Positions 52,901-60,704 of a stretch of DNA of 64,000 nt are shown here, one piece after another. Each line of letters starts with the position of its first letter. Position 1 is the first letter of the stretch. The notes under the pieces are model-generated. The model searched no databases. It was given only the letters and a program-made list of their open reading frames with translations, and was not told the origin of the DNA. Location: NCBI RefSeq assembly GCF_964355755.1, contig NC_092675.1, positions 3,628,312-3,692,311 of the forward strand, written 5' to 3'. Origin of the DNA: Antedon mediterranea (lineage: Eukaryota; Echinodermata; Crinoidea; Comatulida; Antedonidae). Both the position numbers and the translations under genes were made by a program.

Positions 52901-54723
52901 ATATCAATTATCATTATTTTTTATGAATGTCATTGATTTTGTGTCAACTTTTTTTAAATTAAGTTTTTTTAAACTGAAATGAAATTGTGATTATTCTTGA
53001 TGTTTTTTATGAGTGCTATTGATTCTTTGTAATCTTTTTTTATTAATTCTTTTTAACTGAAATAAAATTGGGATGTTTGATTTGTCTTTAAATAAATATA
53101 CCTTGATATCAAAGATGTTATACCATACTAAATTTTACAGAACTCTACATAAATAATAACATTCGACAAAAAAAAATTACCTAAACCAAAAAAATATAAC
53201 TTTAGTAATAAAAAAAATGTTTTCTGGATAAGGAAATAAAAAAATATTAATTTAATATTACTTTGTATAAGATTACATATATAAAAGTGCAAAGCCACCA
53301 TAACAATTGCAATGCCACCAACCATTAGCAATAAGTGTCAAATAATTCAGTGATAAATTAGCAATAAATCACAGTTTTTACCTCCAAGTTCTTAACTTAA
53401 ATCATAAAATTTGTCAACTAAATCTTACTGCCTTTTCATCAATTTCTTTTTTATACTGGTACATTTTGATTTACTATTGACTATTGACTACTATACTATA
53501 TATTTACATACCATACTAAAAAAAAAGGCAAATAACATGCTACTTTTTATAAATGAAGACGTTTAATAAGTCCAGATGTCATCAAAATTGAGAATTGCTC
53601 TATCTTGGTGAATCATTTTCCATTTTGTATAGTTACAAAAAAAAGGTGGCATTGAAACAGAAGAAGATGAGACTAAACGTTGATATCTTTGAAATTTTAT
53701 GATTAGATCTCATAAGATATTAGAAGAATAAGAAATAAAATAAAAACAGATAAAGGCTAAAATACATGGAGCATATTACAGTAACTGTTGCAAATCAAGA
53801 TCTAAATGTGCATTTGTGGGCAACATGAACTGTCCAAAAACAAACACAGAGTACAACATAATCTTTGGAAGATTTTAAAATGTTCTATTCTTTAAGAAAT
53901 ATTCATAGTAGCTTTATGAAGTTCTTGGTTTGTTTCATATTGAATTGAATTGATCACTTCAGAAAAAATATTCCATATATATATACACAACAAAAATTAA
54001 TACAAAACTTTTTCCCGATTAGTGAAGAGATTTGAATATCGTAACAGATAGTTTGTAGAATTTTCACTATTCACAACTCTTAATCTAAAACCATAGACGC
54101 ACTTGTGTACATGCTTGTAGAAAGATGGAATTCTCCTCGTGGCAAGCATTGTTAACAATATAATTATATTTTACTATATCAAAAAAATATCTAAATACTC
54201 TATTGAACATCCAGGTTTACTAAATTTGTTTGGCTTTTTAAATAAGCAATGGCGTATCATTAACAAGGTTCACCAAGTGTTGTATACTTTTTTAGCTATT
54301 TTTTCTCTAACTTGCAATATACTTGTGATTGTATATCCTGAATGAAAAATTGTGGGTGTAAAAGAGGAAGATTGAACAAGACATTCACATCTCAACTTTA
54401 GCTACAAAAACAAATTTGTTATGATGAAAAATATGTAAAGCTTGATGTTTCAAACCTCAGACTATTAATTAAATCTGAAGGTCATAATCTTTGCAAATCT
54501 AATGAATGTACTGTAACATCTAGATAATTTAACTGAAAATTAAAAGCAGAATGTTACTTACTGGTGTTGAATTATTTGAACGAAGTGCTGCTAACCATCT
54601 CAATGTGTTATCCTTCCTAGCTTCAACATGGTTAAACGGAACCTGTAACACCAAGCACACAAATACCATAAGTAGAAAATGACGCCATCCAGCCATCCCA
54701 AACATGTTCATAATAACATACAT
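10875..54723 (-). CDS. ADAMTSL1/3-like: Gene B: ADAMTSL1/ADAMTSL3-type ADAMTS-like protein, complete
   Basis: Spliced CDS complement(join(10875..10978, 11647..11797, 12088..12267, 12793..13018, 13988..14009, 14161..14466, 14857..15004, 15200..15382, 15692..15896, 16402..16531, 16844..17127, 17490..17571, 17680..17830, 19222..19423, 19848..19977, 25829..25940, 26467..26714, 26952..27081, 29615..29845, 30720..30881, 54562..54723)); 3549 nt, 1182 residues, every junction GT/AG and in phase. Order: signal peptide; TSP1-1 (about 65-110); Cys-rich (110-228); spacer (229-325); TSP1-2 to -9 (330-853) with two acidic or Gly-rich linkers; one Ig domain (about 868-953); short linker; TSP1-10 to -12 (965-1148); PLAC (1149-1182). 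TSP1/Cys-rich/spacer/TSP1/Ig/TSP1/PLAC is the ADAMTSL1/3 architecture (family knowledge). No metalloprotease domain: the signal-peptide exon joins in phase to TSP1-1. Likely secreted matrix glycoprotein. Vertebrate relatives have more Ig domains; only one is found here. Confidence 0.88.
11647..11797 (-). CDS. ADAMTSL1/3-like: Gene B exon 20: TSP1-12
   Basis: 151 nt, phase 0 to 1. CSATCGPYGFQTRKIDC ... CNQQPCEN. Donor GTAGGT at 11646 chosen because only it joins the PLAC exon in frame; reading through instead gives a short tail and TAA. Confidence 0.85.
12088..12267 (-). CDS. ADAMTSL1/3-like: Gene B exon 19: TSP1-11
   Basis: 180 nt, phase 0. CSGKCTESYTAYKMRRVYC ... CRTMRC then WRKTKWSE. Lys replaces the O-fucose acceptor. 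Confidence 0.88.
12793..13018 (-). CDS. ADAMTSL1/3-like: Gene B exon 18: TSP1-10
   Basis: 226 nt, phase 2 to 0. WDKDPWSSCSVTCGGG ... CNKGRC then WKVEPWGS. Confidence 0.9.
13105..13938. mobile_element. 834-bp element with long terminal inverted repeats
   Basis: Ends AGTGTATACAATAGACACGT and its inverse (with TATATACACT) match for about 50 bp; a second block with GGGTATA and GTAAACAAAC extends the arms to about 100 bp. It lies in the gene B intron between exons 17 and 18. The interior is more GC-rich and carries a 126-codon minus-strand ORF. Confidence 0.8.
13639..13826 (-). CDS. Unrecognised ORF/possible first exon inside the TIR element
   Basis: ATG at 13826 opens MATAECFCCKVHHKCCICW, a cluster of six Cys and two His, followed by FNFQTLAEWFAS and SWKFFKER; a strong donor (AAAG then GTACGT) follows at 13638. 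The frame stays open to 13464 without splicing. No family recognised. The donor phase would fit gene B exon 18, a one-in-three coincidence. Confidence 0.35.
13988..14009 (-). CDS. ADAMTSL1/3-like: Gene B exon 17: 22-nt microexon
   Basis: TTGCAG acceptor and GTAAGG donor bracket 22 nt. It converts phase 1 to phase 2, exactly what is needed between the Ig exon and the TSP1-10 exon, and encodes NDDGLSG. Confidence 0.75.
14161..14466 (-). CDS. ADAMTSL1/3-like: Gene B exon 16: Ig-like domain
   Basis: 306 nt, phase 1 to 1. LIKCPV (first Cys), LLWTKNG (core Trp) and EDRGIYTCHAG (D-x-G-x-Y-x-C second Cys) define an I-set-like Ig domain; NNTS is a possible N-glycosylation site. Confidence 0.9.
14553..14770. 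repeat. Degenerate copy of the AAAGCTTGGTTCCCACTAG fold-back family
   Basis: Left end matches the terminus of the element at 31508-31650; the right end is decayed. It contains a 25-nt poly-C run at 14633-14657. Confidence 0.6.
14857..15004 (-). CDS. ADAMTSL1/3-like: Gene B exon 15: TSP1-9
   Basis: 148 nt, phase 0 to 1. CSTTCGEGQRIRVILC ... CRQKKCV. Confidence 0.88.
15200..15382 (-). CDS. ADAMTSL1/3-like: Gene B exon 14: TSP1-8
   Basis: 183 nt, phase 0. CSRECGNGMRRRMVYC ... CNQIDC then WIAKEWSD. Confidence 0.9.
15692..15896 (-). CDS. ADAMTSL1/3-like: Gene B exon 13: TSP1-7
   Basis: 205 nt, phase 2 to 0. MWQLVIYRECSATCGGG ... CNEVPC then WVPGEWSM. Same length and phase as gene A 5677-5881. 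Confidence 0.9.
16402..16531 (-). CDS. ADAMTSL1/3-like: Gene B exon 12: second half of TSP1-6
   Basis: 130 nt, phase 1 to 2. RESIVSCYDYESTDF ... VFCDIENKLPVYRDLC ... FPCPP. Confidence 0.85.
16844..17127 (-). CDS. ADAMTSL1/3-like: Gene B exon 11: TSP1-5 and start of TSP1-6
   Basis: 284 nt, phase 2 to 1. FVTGEFGDCSATCGEA ... CDLSSC, an acidic/Gly linker, then WRFNGHTECSLSCAG. TSP1-5 has Phe where the WxxW tryptophans normally sit, and TSP1-6 has lost the second. Confidence 0.87.
17490..17571 (-). CDS. ADAMTSL1/3-like: Gene B exon 10: acidic linker
   Basis: 82 nt, phase 1 to 2; PILESEEEFIQVETGAFNSG. No fold recognised; supported by splice sites and phase only. Confidence 0.72.
17680..17830 (-). 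CDS. ADAMTSL1/3-like: Gene B exon 9: TSP1-4
   Basis: 151 nt, phase 0 to 1. CSVSCGDGITTRYVQC ... CSTRIPC. A long palindrome begins 37 nt upstream of its acceptor. Confidence 0.9.
17867..18353. mobile_element. 487-bp near-perfect palindrome built on a fold-back element
   Basis: Core 17908-18313 begins TTAAAGGCCCATTTACACTA and ends with its inverse; the arms stay similar almost to the centre. The inverted repeat continues about 41 bp beyond both core ends with identical flanking sequence (17867-17907 and 18314-18353). Another terminus copy (TAGTGTAAATGGGCCTTAAG) follows at 18351-18370. Confidence 0.85.
19222..19423 (-). CDS. ADAMTSL1/3-like: Gene B exon 8: TSP1-3
   Basis: 202 nt, phase 2 to 0. 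WHTNPWSDCSTSCGQG ... CNPQPC then WLTGNWSE. Confidence 0.9.
19848..19977 (-). CDS. ADAMTSL1/3-like: Gene B exon 7: second half of TSP1-2
   Basis: 130 nt, phase 1 to 2. GSLISCVSVESGE ... SFCDQSKRPKENFEHC ... QVCPP. Confidence 0.87.
21570..21645 (-). mobile_element. tRNA-derived SINE fragment
   Basis: Minus strand shows a B box GGGTTCAAATCC preceded by an A-box-like TAGGGTTAACATC at suitable spacing. No cloverleaf was confirmed. Confidence 0.4.
23208..23310 (-). CDS. Possible alternative first exon with signal peptide (gene B)
   Basis: ATG at 23310 opens MQTCYIFVLICVVSVVSKNV, a good signal peptide, then SFTGKWVTRQFG at a consensus donor GTAAGA. The donor is phase 1, matching gene B exon 7 (19977). 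The spliced protein would lack the CSxxCG start of TSP1-2, which weakens the case. It could be a chance ORF. Confidence 0.3.
25829..25940 (-). CDS. ADAMTSL1/3-like: Gene B exon 6: spacer end and start of TSP1-2
   Basis: 112 nt, phase 0 to 1. VMFVSPATELEYVYYNY then YWKELGWSECSVSCNG; donor GTAAGG. Confidence 0.87.
26467..26714 (-). CDS. ADAMTSL1/3-like: Gene B exon 5: spacer
   Basis: 248 nt, phase 1 to 0. VVYTFPQGATNIMIRY ... NQFPPASRAGTYMVSGTRVRY ... IQGPIPNAMQLT; spacer beta strands. Confidence 0.87.
26952..27081 (-). CDS. ADAMTSL1/3-like: Gene B exon 4: Cys-rich end
   Basis: 130 nt, phase 0 to 1. PVGCDGQLNS ... DRCGVCNGNGQTC; homologous to the first gene A exon in the window. Confidence 0.9.
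27157..27245. repeat. Fold-back repeat of the GGGGACACC family
   Basis: CTATTCAGGGACACCACTAT and its inverse GGTGTCCCCTTAATAGGAG form a hairpin-like pair. Related fragments lie at about 24800-24910, 34880-34935 and 37940-38092. Confidence 0.6.
27945..28110 (+). mobile_element. Retroelement-like repeat, copy 1 (possibly Penelope-like terminus)
   Basis: Contains CTGAGGATGATCAAAGC at 27956, a GTTTGAGAAACTC-like small hairpin, a perfect 14-bp hairpin at 28036-28069 (TGTACCGCAAACTT), then TTGATTTCACCAGGAAACCT. The same modules recur at 32625-32760. Confidence 0.5.
29445..29511 (-). mobile_element. tRNA-like SINE fragment
   Basis: Minus strand has A-box-like TGTGGTGGTTAAGGTGC and B-box-like GGTTTCGAATACGG separated as in a class II tRNA head. 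It lies in the intron next to gene B exon 3. Confidence 0.4.
29615..29845 (-). CDS. ADAMTSL1/3-like: Gene B exon 3: Cys-rich module
   Basis: 231 nt, phase 0. Starts PCTENEQEE, continues RDQQCAAFDAGFLKW, then CSLTCRE and DGTLCGPDMLDICINGKCE, the standard ADAMTS Cys-rich core. Confidence 0.9.
30128..30460. repeat. Dispersed repeat with AATAAACGCTCCC motifs
   Basis: TATTTATTCGAATAAACGCT at 30132 and AAATAAACGCCTCCCC near 30373 bracket AT-rich DNA; it looks like a decayed small DNA element in the intron between gene B exons 2 and 3. Confidence 0.4.
30720..30881 (-). CDS. ADAMTSL1/3-like: Gene B exon 2: first TSP1
   Basis: 162 nt, phase 0 both ends. NYTEWENWVPCSKKCGRG then RARGCARGACP and TYKTCNLQ, the characteristic N-terminal TSP1 of ADAMTSL/papilin proteins. 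Confidence 0.9.
31508..31650. mobile_element. 143-bp MITE
   Basis: TAAAGCTTGGTTCCCACCAG and its inverse CTAGTGGGAACCAAGCTTTA form the ends; the interior (CCAATCAC.../...GTGATTGG) also folds back. TA at both ends could be the target duplication. Confidence 0.85.
32625..32760 (-). mobile_element. Retroelement-like repeat, copy 2 (possibly Penelope-like terminus)
   Basis: Minus strand reads AGGACGATCAAAGCATTGAT then CGAAACGTTGAGTACCTCAAC and ACGCAAACTTTATATCAA. It shares modules with 27945-28110, in partly rearranged orientation. Confidence 0.5.
33503..33562 (+). mobile_element. Single-end fragment of the TCTACACTATCAAACTTTATG MITE family
   Basis: Matches the left end of the elements at 34945 and 49787; no right end nearby. 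Confidence 0.65.
33625..33705 (-). mobile_element. LINE-like 3' tail
   Basis: Minus strand reads GTACAGCGCACAAGG ... GCGCTATATAAATCC followed by ATTATTATTATTAT, a typical 3' end of CR1/L2-like LINEs. Inference from motif only. Confidence 0.45.
34945..35095. mobile_element. 151-bp MITE, TCTACACTATCAAACTTTATG family
   Basis: TTAAGCTCTGTCTACACTAT at the left and its inverse (TAGTGTAAACAGAACTTAAG) at the right. Internal ATGTGATGTG and CACATCAAAC pair as well. Confidence 0.85.
37940..38092. mobile_element. Fold-back element, GGGGACACC family
   Basis: GTCGAACCTCTATTAAGGGG at the left and GTCCCAAAGGAGGTTCTAC at the right are inverted relatives. Confidence 0.6.
38155..38226. repeat. 36-bp tandem duplication
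   Basis: TATAAAGGTTTCAAAGTGAC... occurs twice with one difference (ACAAAG versus ACAGAG). Confidence 0.9.
40976..42215. repeat. 32-bp minisatellite (CCAACCCTATGTGTTCAACC)
   Basis: About 1.24 kb of a 32-bp unit, CCAACCCTATGTGTTCAACC followed by AATACCGAAACA. Variants alternate CGAAA/CAAAA, and a variant unit with ATTTAAACTCCATTATGTG recurs, giving a higher-order pattern. Because 32 is not a multiple of 3, all forward frames stay open; the ORFs across it are artefacts. Confidence 0.95.
42292..42600 (+). mobile_element. tRNA-derived SINE
   Basis: A-box-like GGTGTAGTGATAATATC at 42299 and B box GGGTTCAAGCC at 42336, then a body with TCGTCCTTCGGATGGAACGT and AAAGCCGTTAGTC, which resembles a core shared by SINEs of marine invertebrates (from memory). 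A TTGAATTGAATTGAC tail ends it near 42590. Confidence 0.65.
45423..46140 (+). mobile_element. LINE 3'-end remnant with AATAAATAAA tail
   Basis: Ends GGCTACCCTCGGTAAAGATG then an AATAAATAAATAAAT tail, a typical LINE terminus. A 94-codon ORF at 45441-45725 lies at its 5' side without recognisable domain, and a TAAAGCTCTGTCTACT MITE end is at 45423. Confidence 0.45.
49787..49996. mobile_element. 210-bp MITE, TCTACACTATCAAACTTTATG family, with internal duplication
   Basis: Ends TTAAGCTCTGCCTACTG and its inverse TGTTGACAGAGCTTTAG. A 36-bp unit starting TATGACATCATCATGTCCAT is tandemly duplicated (49883-49918, 49919-49954), and CATATATGGGCACATCAC is part of it. Confidence 0.85.
54562..54723 (-). 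CDS. ADAMTSL1/3-like: Gene B exon 1: signal peptide
   Basis: Start ATG taken at 54723; other in-frame ATGs follow at residues 5, 7 and 10, so the exact start is open. MAGWRHFLLMVFVCLVLQVP is a clear signal peptide with probable cleavage near HVEA. Ends NNSTP at donor GTAAGT, phase 0. Confidence 0.82.
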
Positions 54724-57183
54724 ACAATACTGTTTTACACTTGACGGCGGTATCAACGAACGTGTAGAAATAGCTTATGTTAACGACAACTAAAACTTTA
54801 TCCTCTCATCATTAAAAATGTGGTTATCAGAATACTCAAATGTCGTTTTAATCTGTAGGCCTAATTCAAGTTCTGCAACACTGACGTAATTCCTTTGTTG
54901 TATAACTCCATGGCAAACTACTAAGAAATTTCATGCTAAATTGACCACTACTTCTTATGGCATGTGTTTCATTTCATGAGATAAAAAAATCAGTATTTTT
55001 ATTACAAAATCCTCAAGTTGAGTGCATTGTAATACATCTGGACGGTATGCCTACTAATAAAGGGTGAACGGTACATCATCCTGTTCTTTGAAGGAAGCAA
55101 AATGTTGTATAATGTCCAGTTCAGTTAAGTAGAACCAAAATTTACAGACTCTCAATACACCAACTGTCTGTCAGTGAAACCAAAGTATTTGTTGAAACAC
55201 CAGCAAGAGTAATTTAAATATATCTCATCACCTAAAGTTTGACTTATACTGAAGGTTATGTTTTGCCTATAAAGCATCCCATAATGACATCAAGGCAATG
55301 TTTTTAACGTTTGAGAATAATATCCAAGTTACAAATTAATTGCAGACAAATTGCATAATTTGTGGGATTGCACTCCCTGTCCTCTTGACAATTAGAGGAA
55401 GTGAACTTGTGATGTGTTTGTTTTTAAATAATTTTTACGATTATAACTTTAATTTGTTGTTCTTTCTTTGTACAACAGAATTATTACCATAAATTACCCA
55501 TATTTCTGGATTTTTGAAAATAATTTTTATAAGGCCACTTTACTGATAATGGTTAAATACACCCGACACTATATAGAAGAGGATCACCAAAATTTTAAAA
55601 TATAAAGCACCACCAACCAATTAAAGATTGATCGAGATCAACGCTCCTCATTTCAACAGCTATGAACTATATTTTAATATCTATTTTTTACTTTTGATTA
55701 ATAATATTATGTTGTTAGCTGTAAGTGCTTAGAGTTCGGTCAGCGGAACGCAATTGATTGGTCAAGTAAAAATCGCGCATTTATGCACATTTTCATAAAC
55801 TTGTGTACAAATTTGAATACCGATTCATTTGAATGGTTGTTTGCATTAGTGGTGTGGTATTGCAACTAGGGATCTGGTGATTTCTGCTGGCAATTCACTT
55901 CCAGTGTCAGAACCCTAACCAGTGTTTCAGAGAGACACAATGTCCAATTTATTGCTTAGTGTACCTACCTCTTTTGGGCCAACAACACCAGCCTGGCCCT
56001 TACTGACCAACTAGCCCTATCCTCCATACTGATTGGCACTTGATAGGTAGTTGAAGCTAGCTTTAGACATGCAGAACAGATAAAAATTATCCAATCAGAT
56101 CCGATGTTTTAGGAATGTACTGTACACGAGTAAATCTAAATTTGTAATTTCAAAGTGAAATCTATAAATAAATCGGTCTAAATCATAATGTACAAATAAT
56201 ACTAGCACATAAATGTGTTAGTAACAAAATTGAAGAGTAACTTGTAAATGTAATTCATTATTTTATTTTATTTTTATTTTATTTTATTTAATCGAAACCA
56301 ACAGCGATAATTACCGCCACTAACAGGTTTGATACAAACAAAGCCAGGACTGTTTAAAGCACCTTGATTGGTCCTAACATTGATCAAGGGCTTCTCTCGT
56401 CCAGTGCCCACCTTGACCAGAGGTCTGAGGCCTAACATGTGTCAATGAAAGCCCAAATTATCAACAATACAAATGAGAGCAAACTTTTTAGAACAAATAA
56501 TTGAGCAGCTTATTGCAATTGGACAAGACGGATAGGAATAGTTAATTGTTTAATAAGCTTTTAAATTTATAATAATTTAAACATTTATTTTCTGTTGTTG
56601 TGACGTGTTGTCTTTTGCATGACGCACAATGATTTACATATTTTCAATGTGTTAATTCGAGATATTTGTAAAAGGGTTTTTAGTTCCGACCAGGCGATTT
56701 TTTTTCCGTACGATAGTTCCTCTATCAGTTCGTTTCGGCCTCAATCGACTCTCTTCGGCAAGCCAGCTCACCGATGCGTAATATAACGTATACAAACCAG
56801 GGAGTTGGCAAGTGTCTGTAGGTGGTTTATATTCGGTAAAATTAGGTGTAATCAACCCGGAAATAAACGTAGTTCAAATTTTCAACAACAAGAAAAGCGC
56901 TATTTCAATCAATTGAATGATCCGATCTCATGTGGGGAATGTCGCCCCTGGTTGTATTTTTGCCGCGAATTTTCAACAAAGAAATTGCGCATTAAATACA
57001 CTATTGAAATTCTTCTGCGCATACAATGAATATTTATGATTTTTTTGTTCAATTCAATGACGTCATTCTACGAATTTTAAGCGATAGAGGGCCGGCAATT
57101 AAGCGGCGGCGATCATGTGTTTCAATGGGCCGTGAGTGAGTAGCCTGAGGCAAATAAGAGCAGCCAAAGCCTAGCGGTCTATT
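54724..57183. other. Intergenic DNA upstream of gene B
   Basis: Includes the 5' UTR and promoter of gene B, but no TATA box or initiator could be assigned. No gene recognised. Confidence 0.5.
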
Positions 57184-58030
57184 TGATACTAGCAAAGAAT
57201 ATATATCACAAGAATGAGTAATCCGCGATTTTCCCTGTAACAGTAATATTGTCCATGTGGTAGGGCGCCGCCATAAGTGTGGATGTATCTGGGATGTATA
57301 CAACTTTTTGTGACGGTTTCAATAATCAAAGGCTAGACCATCGGTAGTATTTTCATGATAAAAAATGTTATCAACTACATGCCAACATCATGTTAAATAC
57401 TATTTGGATATTTAATTGTTCGTTTTATGCAATTTATTTAGTAAAATCTGCCGTATAAACAGTTTGCTTTATCAACCGGGCGCTACGATAGCGTGTTGCT
57501 GTTTACGCGTTTTCACGAACGATAGTTTAATAATATTCCTATATTTATCTTGTTTCTGGTAAAACAAATAAATGTTAATGATATTTAACATTTTGTCCTA
57601 TTGATAACATGTATTTTATACTAATTTATATCATAAAAACAATACTTAATTTACCGGGCGTAGAGTAGTACACGGCAATGGTAAAGAATAGGCCGTGCTG
57701 AGTAACGATTCGTTGATTTTGGTGTTGCTGTGTTAGGCTTTTTTTGTGAACTAACTTAGCATGTTAGTAAATAATTGTCTGTAAAAGTGAATGTACACTA
57801 GTTTGTTAATAAATATGTATTATAAAATAGTTTACAATTGCAAAATATATTATCATAATTCTATTTAATGTGACATGTATAATATCTATTAAATCAAGTT
57901 TTATTTAGTATGTATACATCCGCCCTTATGAGGGCGGGCATCACTCTCTGGAGCTCTCTGTTACAAATTTCTCATGCAAAAATCGCGGAATACTCATTCT
58001 TGTGATATATATTCTTTGATACTAGCATAT
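57184..58030. mobile_element. About 850-bp element with inverted repeats
   Basis: AAAGAATATATATCACAAGA plus ATGAGTAATCCGCGATTTT at 57194 pairs with its inverse at 57979-58016. Similarity continues inward through CCATAAGTGTGGATGTAT versus its inverse near 57905-57925. The interior is AT-rich without a transposase. Confidence 0.75.
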
Positions 58031-58329
58031 CGCACACATCGTTAATTGGCTTAAGATAGGATAGTAACTTCGAACTCTCTCCTCTTATTTTACAACTCCC
58101 TGTACAAACCACGAGCTAACTTCTCACTCAAGGCAGTCACAACAAAAGATCGTATAGCACCACGTAGTGCGGCCATACACACCACCAACTACCATAAACG
58201 TTTATTCATAACATATACCAATACAATATCTTGCATGAATCGGAAATTTCGCTACCAATGTAGCAACATGTAACAGTGTGGCGTGTTTACCACGAATAAC
58301 TAACAATACCATCTTCCCCCAACTACACC

Positions 58330-58698
58330 TGCAAAAACTCATTTGCATAACAACGAACGGCATACCAAACTACGATGAGACATAGTATTAATTCTTTTTT
58401 TGTTACATTAAAATTGAGGGCGCTAAACATAAAATTTACGAGATCGAAAAACAGGTGGCGTAAGCATAAAGAAAAATGTGCTTTCCCTGCCTCAGCACTA
58501 AGGCCCTGCCACAGCCTTGGGGTCGTTCCCACCACATCATCACCATATGCATTGCTAGTGCCTTCTTACGATGTGTGGTAGAAAGGGCGACGTAAAATTC
58601 TGTGAACCCCAAACACAGTGGTCGCATACCTTACTCTATTCCACCGACCAGCGTGGGAATCGAACCCACGACGCTCAGTCGACTGAGCTAACCGGTCA
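58330..58698 (-). mobile_element. tRNA-headed SINE with defective tRNA-like head
   Basis: Head at 58698-58645: TGACCGG pairs with CTGGTCG as acceptor stem; D arm TAGCTCAGTCGACTGAGC; T arm CGTGG-GTTCGAT-TCCCACG. There is no anticodon arm, so this is not a functional tRNA. Box A and box B are intact; a GC-richer body follows downstream on the minus strand (outer limit uncertain). Confidence 0.6.
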
Positions 58699-58789
58699 TC
58701 TTGTGTTTAGATTTGTTAATATTAGCTTCGTTCCTTCAAGATGACGTCATGAATATGTATATTTATGACGTAACGTAGAATTACGTAAT

Positions 58790-58890
58790 ATGAAAAACGT
58801 GAGTCGGCTTTGTGGGGTAAACGGGTATGCTCCGCTTTGAGTATGGCCTACACTCATCTATAGACTGGGTTCGAACCTCCACAGATATAT
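58790..58890 (+). mobile_element. Possible SINE fragment
   Basis: B box GGGTTCGAACCTCC at 58867 with an upstream GGGGTAAACGGGTATGC; no full cloverleaf. Confidence 0.3.
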
Positions 58891-60289
58891 ATATATATTT
58901 TTTTGAATTATGACGAAATCGACAACGCCGAAAATTTGAAATACAACATCGATTTTTTTTTTCATTTTTTATTTTATTCATATTTTCTCTAGAAAAGTGT
59001 GAACTATATACGACAAAAAGACGCACATATCACGTGGTTGTGTCGAAACATGTGAAGTGGACTCGTGTCGGTATTGCTGTCAGGAGAATAAATGCAACAG
59101 CGCCACCAATATGTAGTTGACGCCCGAGTTGACGTCTCAACTTCTAATTGTTGTATTTTACTTGTTTTTCTTGATATGATATATACGTTAAGACTAAATC
59201 ACACACAGCAATAAGACACACACAAATATTTTCTTGGAGAAATCTTATGTAGGAGAATTTTGCAGTAGGCGGAGGTATGCACTCTCGGAGCGGCTGTTAA
59301 CACAAACAAAAAAGACTAAAAGAAATTCATCGCATAATTGATTTTAGTATTCAGTAGATTCAATAAATTTGTACAGAAACCTGATGGAATGTTAAACATG
59401 TTAAATAAATGTTCCCTTCATAATTATCAATTTTATAAACAACAAGACTTAATATTCAATCATTTTTAAACCATACCGTAGCAGTTTCCTGTTTGAGATG
59501 GAAGCAAAAATGTGCGGGGACCGGGGGTGTAACAACAGTACTTGCATTAATTTGGGAAGAGAACTTAATTGAATTGACTCTGAACCAAAAGTTGAGGGCA
59601 ATATGATGGTAGGTAAAGAAGGAGTAGGTCGTATACCATTATCTATAACATTGCACAAACCTAAGTCATTTTGTTTAAACTACTTAAAAATATATATATA
59701 TAATATTATGCTTATTAAGCCAATTATGCTTTAAAAAAACTAACATTGTGCAAGAACTGAAAAAAAAACAGACATTGTGTGTAAGAAGTATCATCAGAAA
59801 TTGTGAGAAATACTTATAAATAAACGTAATTTGATTGTAAATCGAGTAAAATCAAATAAAATCTAGGTTCGATATCAAAATATAATAGTTAAAAATTAAA
59901 TTAATAAAACGTACTATAAAAGAAACCAAATAAAACGTTTGAAAATTATTTCCAAAATGTTTTTGACTTTTGATAATTTTTTAAGAGAGAAAATACAAAT
60001 AAAAAGGGTTATATAAATAAAAATATTTTAAAGGTACATAGACAAATTATAGATGACTAATAAAAATTATATTACATTATTAATTAAATGAAAGTGGGAC
60101 GACTTACAAAAGAGATTAAAAATGTTTGATTATAAAGGATATTTTGAAATTCTAAAACTCCATGGTCTGAATAATTTCATTCAATCAATTAAATAAGTAA
60201 TAAATTATCATTTTTTAAATGACAAAGATAATGTTTTTAATCAATAATTTCTTCAGAATACCTTCTACTATTATAGGTATAGCAACATC

Positions 60290-60640
60290 TTTTTCTTTAA
60301 ATGTAATGAAATGTAATGTTGTTCGATTTATAAAGCGCTTATGCCTATATACAATCAAAAGATTATCCCAAAGCGCTGAGAGAGAAAAAAAGAAAGAAAT
60401 TACAAAGAAAAAAGATGGGTTTTTAAGAGTATTTTGAAAACTATCATAGAGGATGCATTTTTAATAGGATCAGGAAGATTGTTCCACGGTTTAGGAGCTC
60501 TAACTGCATAGCAGTCATAATTTAATAATATTCCAATTTGTCTTTTTAGTATAGTTTTTTCCAGATCCAGATAACATTGCATGAGCCTAGTTGAAGAATC
60601 TGATTCCCCCAATCAGCGCTAAACTACCATGTTACGCCAC
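60290..60640 (-). pseudogene. CR1-like LINE reverse transcriptase C-terminal remnant and 3' tail
   Basis: Minus ORF 60612-60400 contains YDCYAVRAPKPWNNLPDPIK and FKILLKTHLF, matching the RAPKLWNSLP..I..A...FK..LKTHLF ending of CR1/jockey-type reverse transcriptase ORFs. It is followed by AGCGCTTTATAAATCG and a CATTA-type tail, typical LINE 3' sequence. 5'-truncated. It begins about 65 nt past the gene C stop, so it may form part of that 3' UTR. Confidence 0.8.
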
Positions 60641-60704
60641 CAATATTTTTCATCGATTAAAGCCCTATACCCTTTTTTCAAACGTTCTTGGCTCCACAAA
60701 CCTT

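Larger units (their letters stand above)
30882..54561 (-). other. First intron of gene B (23.7 kb)
   Basis: Links the signal-peptide exon to TSP1-1 in phase 0. Contains only repeats and short chance ORFs; the longest non-repeat ORF (38313-38591, minus, 92 codons) has no recognisable domain. No additional ADAMTSL exon was seen. Confidence 0.6.

Noticed and set aside
56652-57303. Short ORFs on both strands upstream of gene B
   Set aside because: Overlapping on both strands, no recognisable motif, partly within the TIR element.
58641-58700. Functional tRNA gene
   Set aside because: The anticodon arm is missing and total length is only 54 nt.
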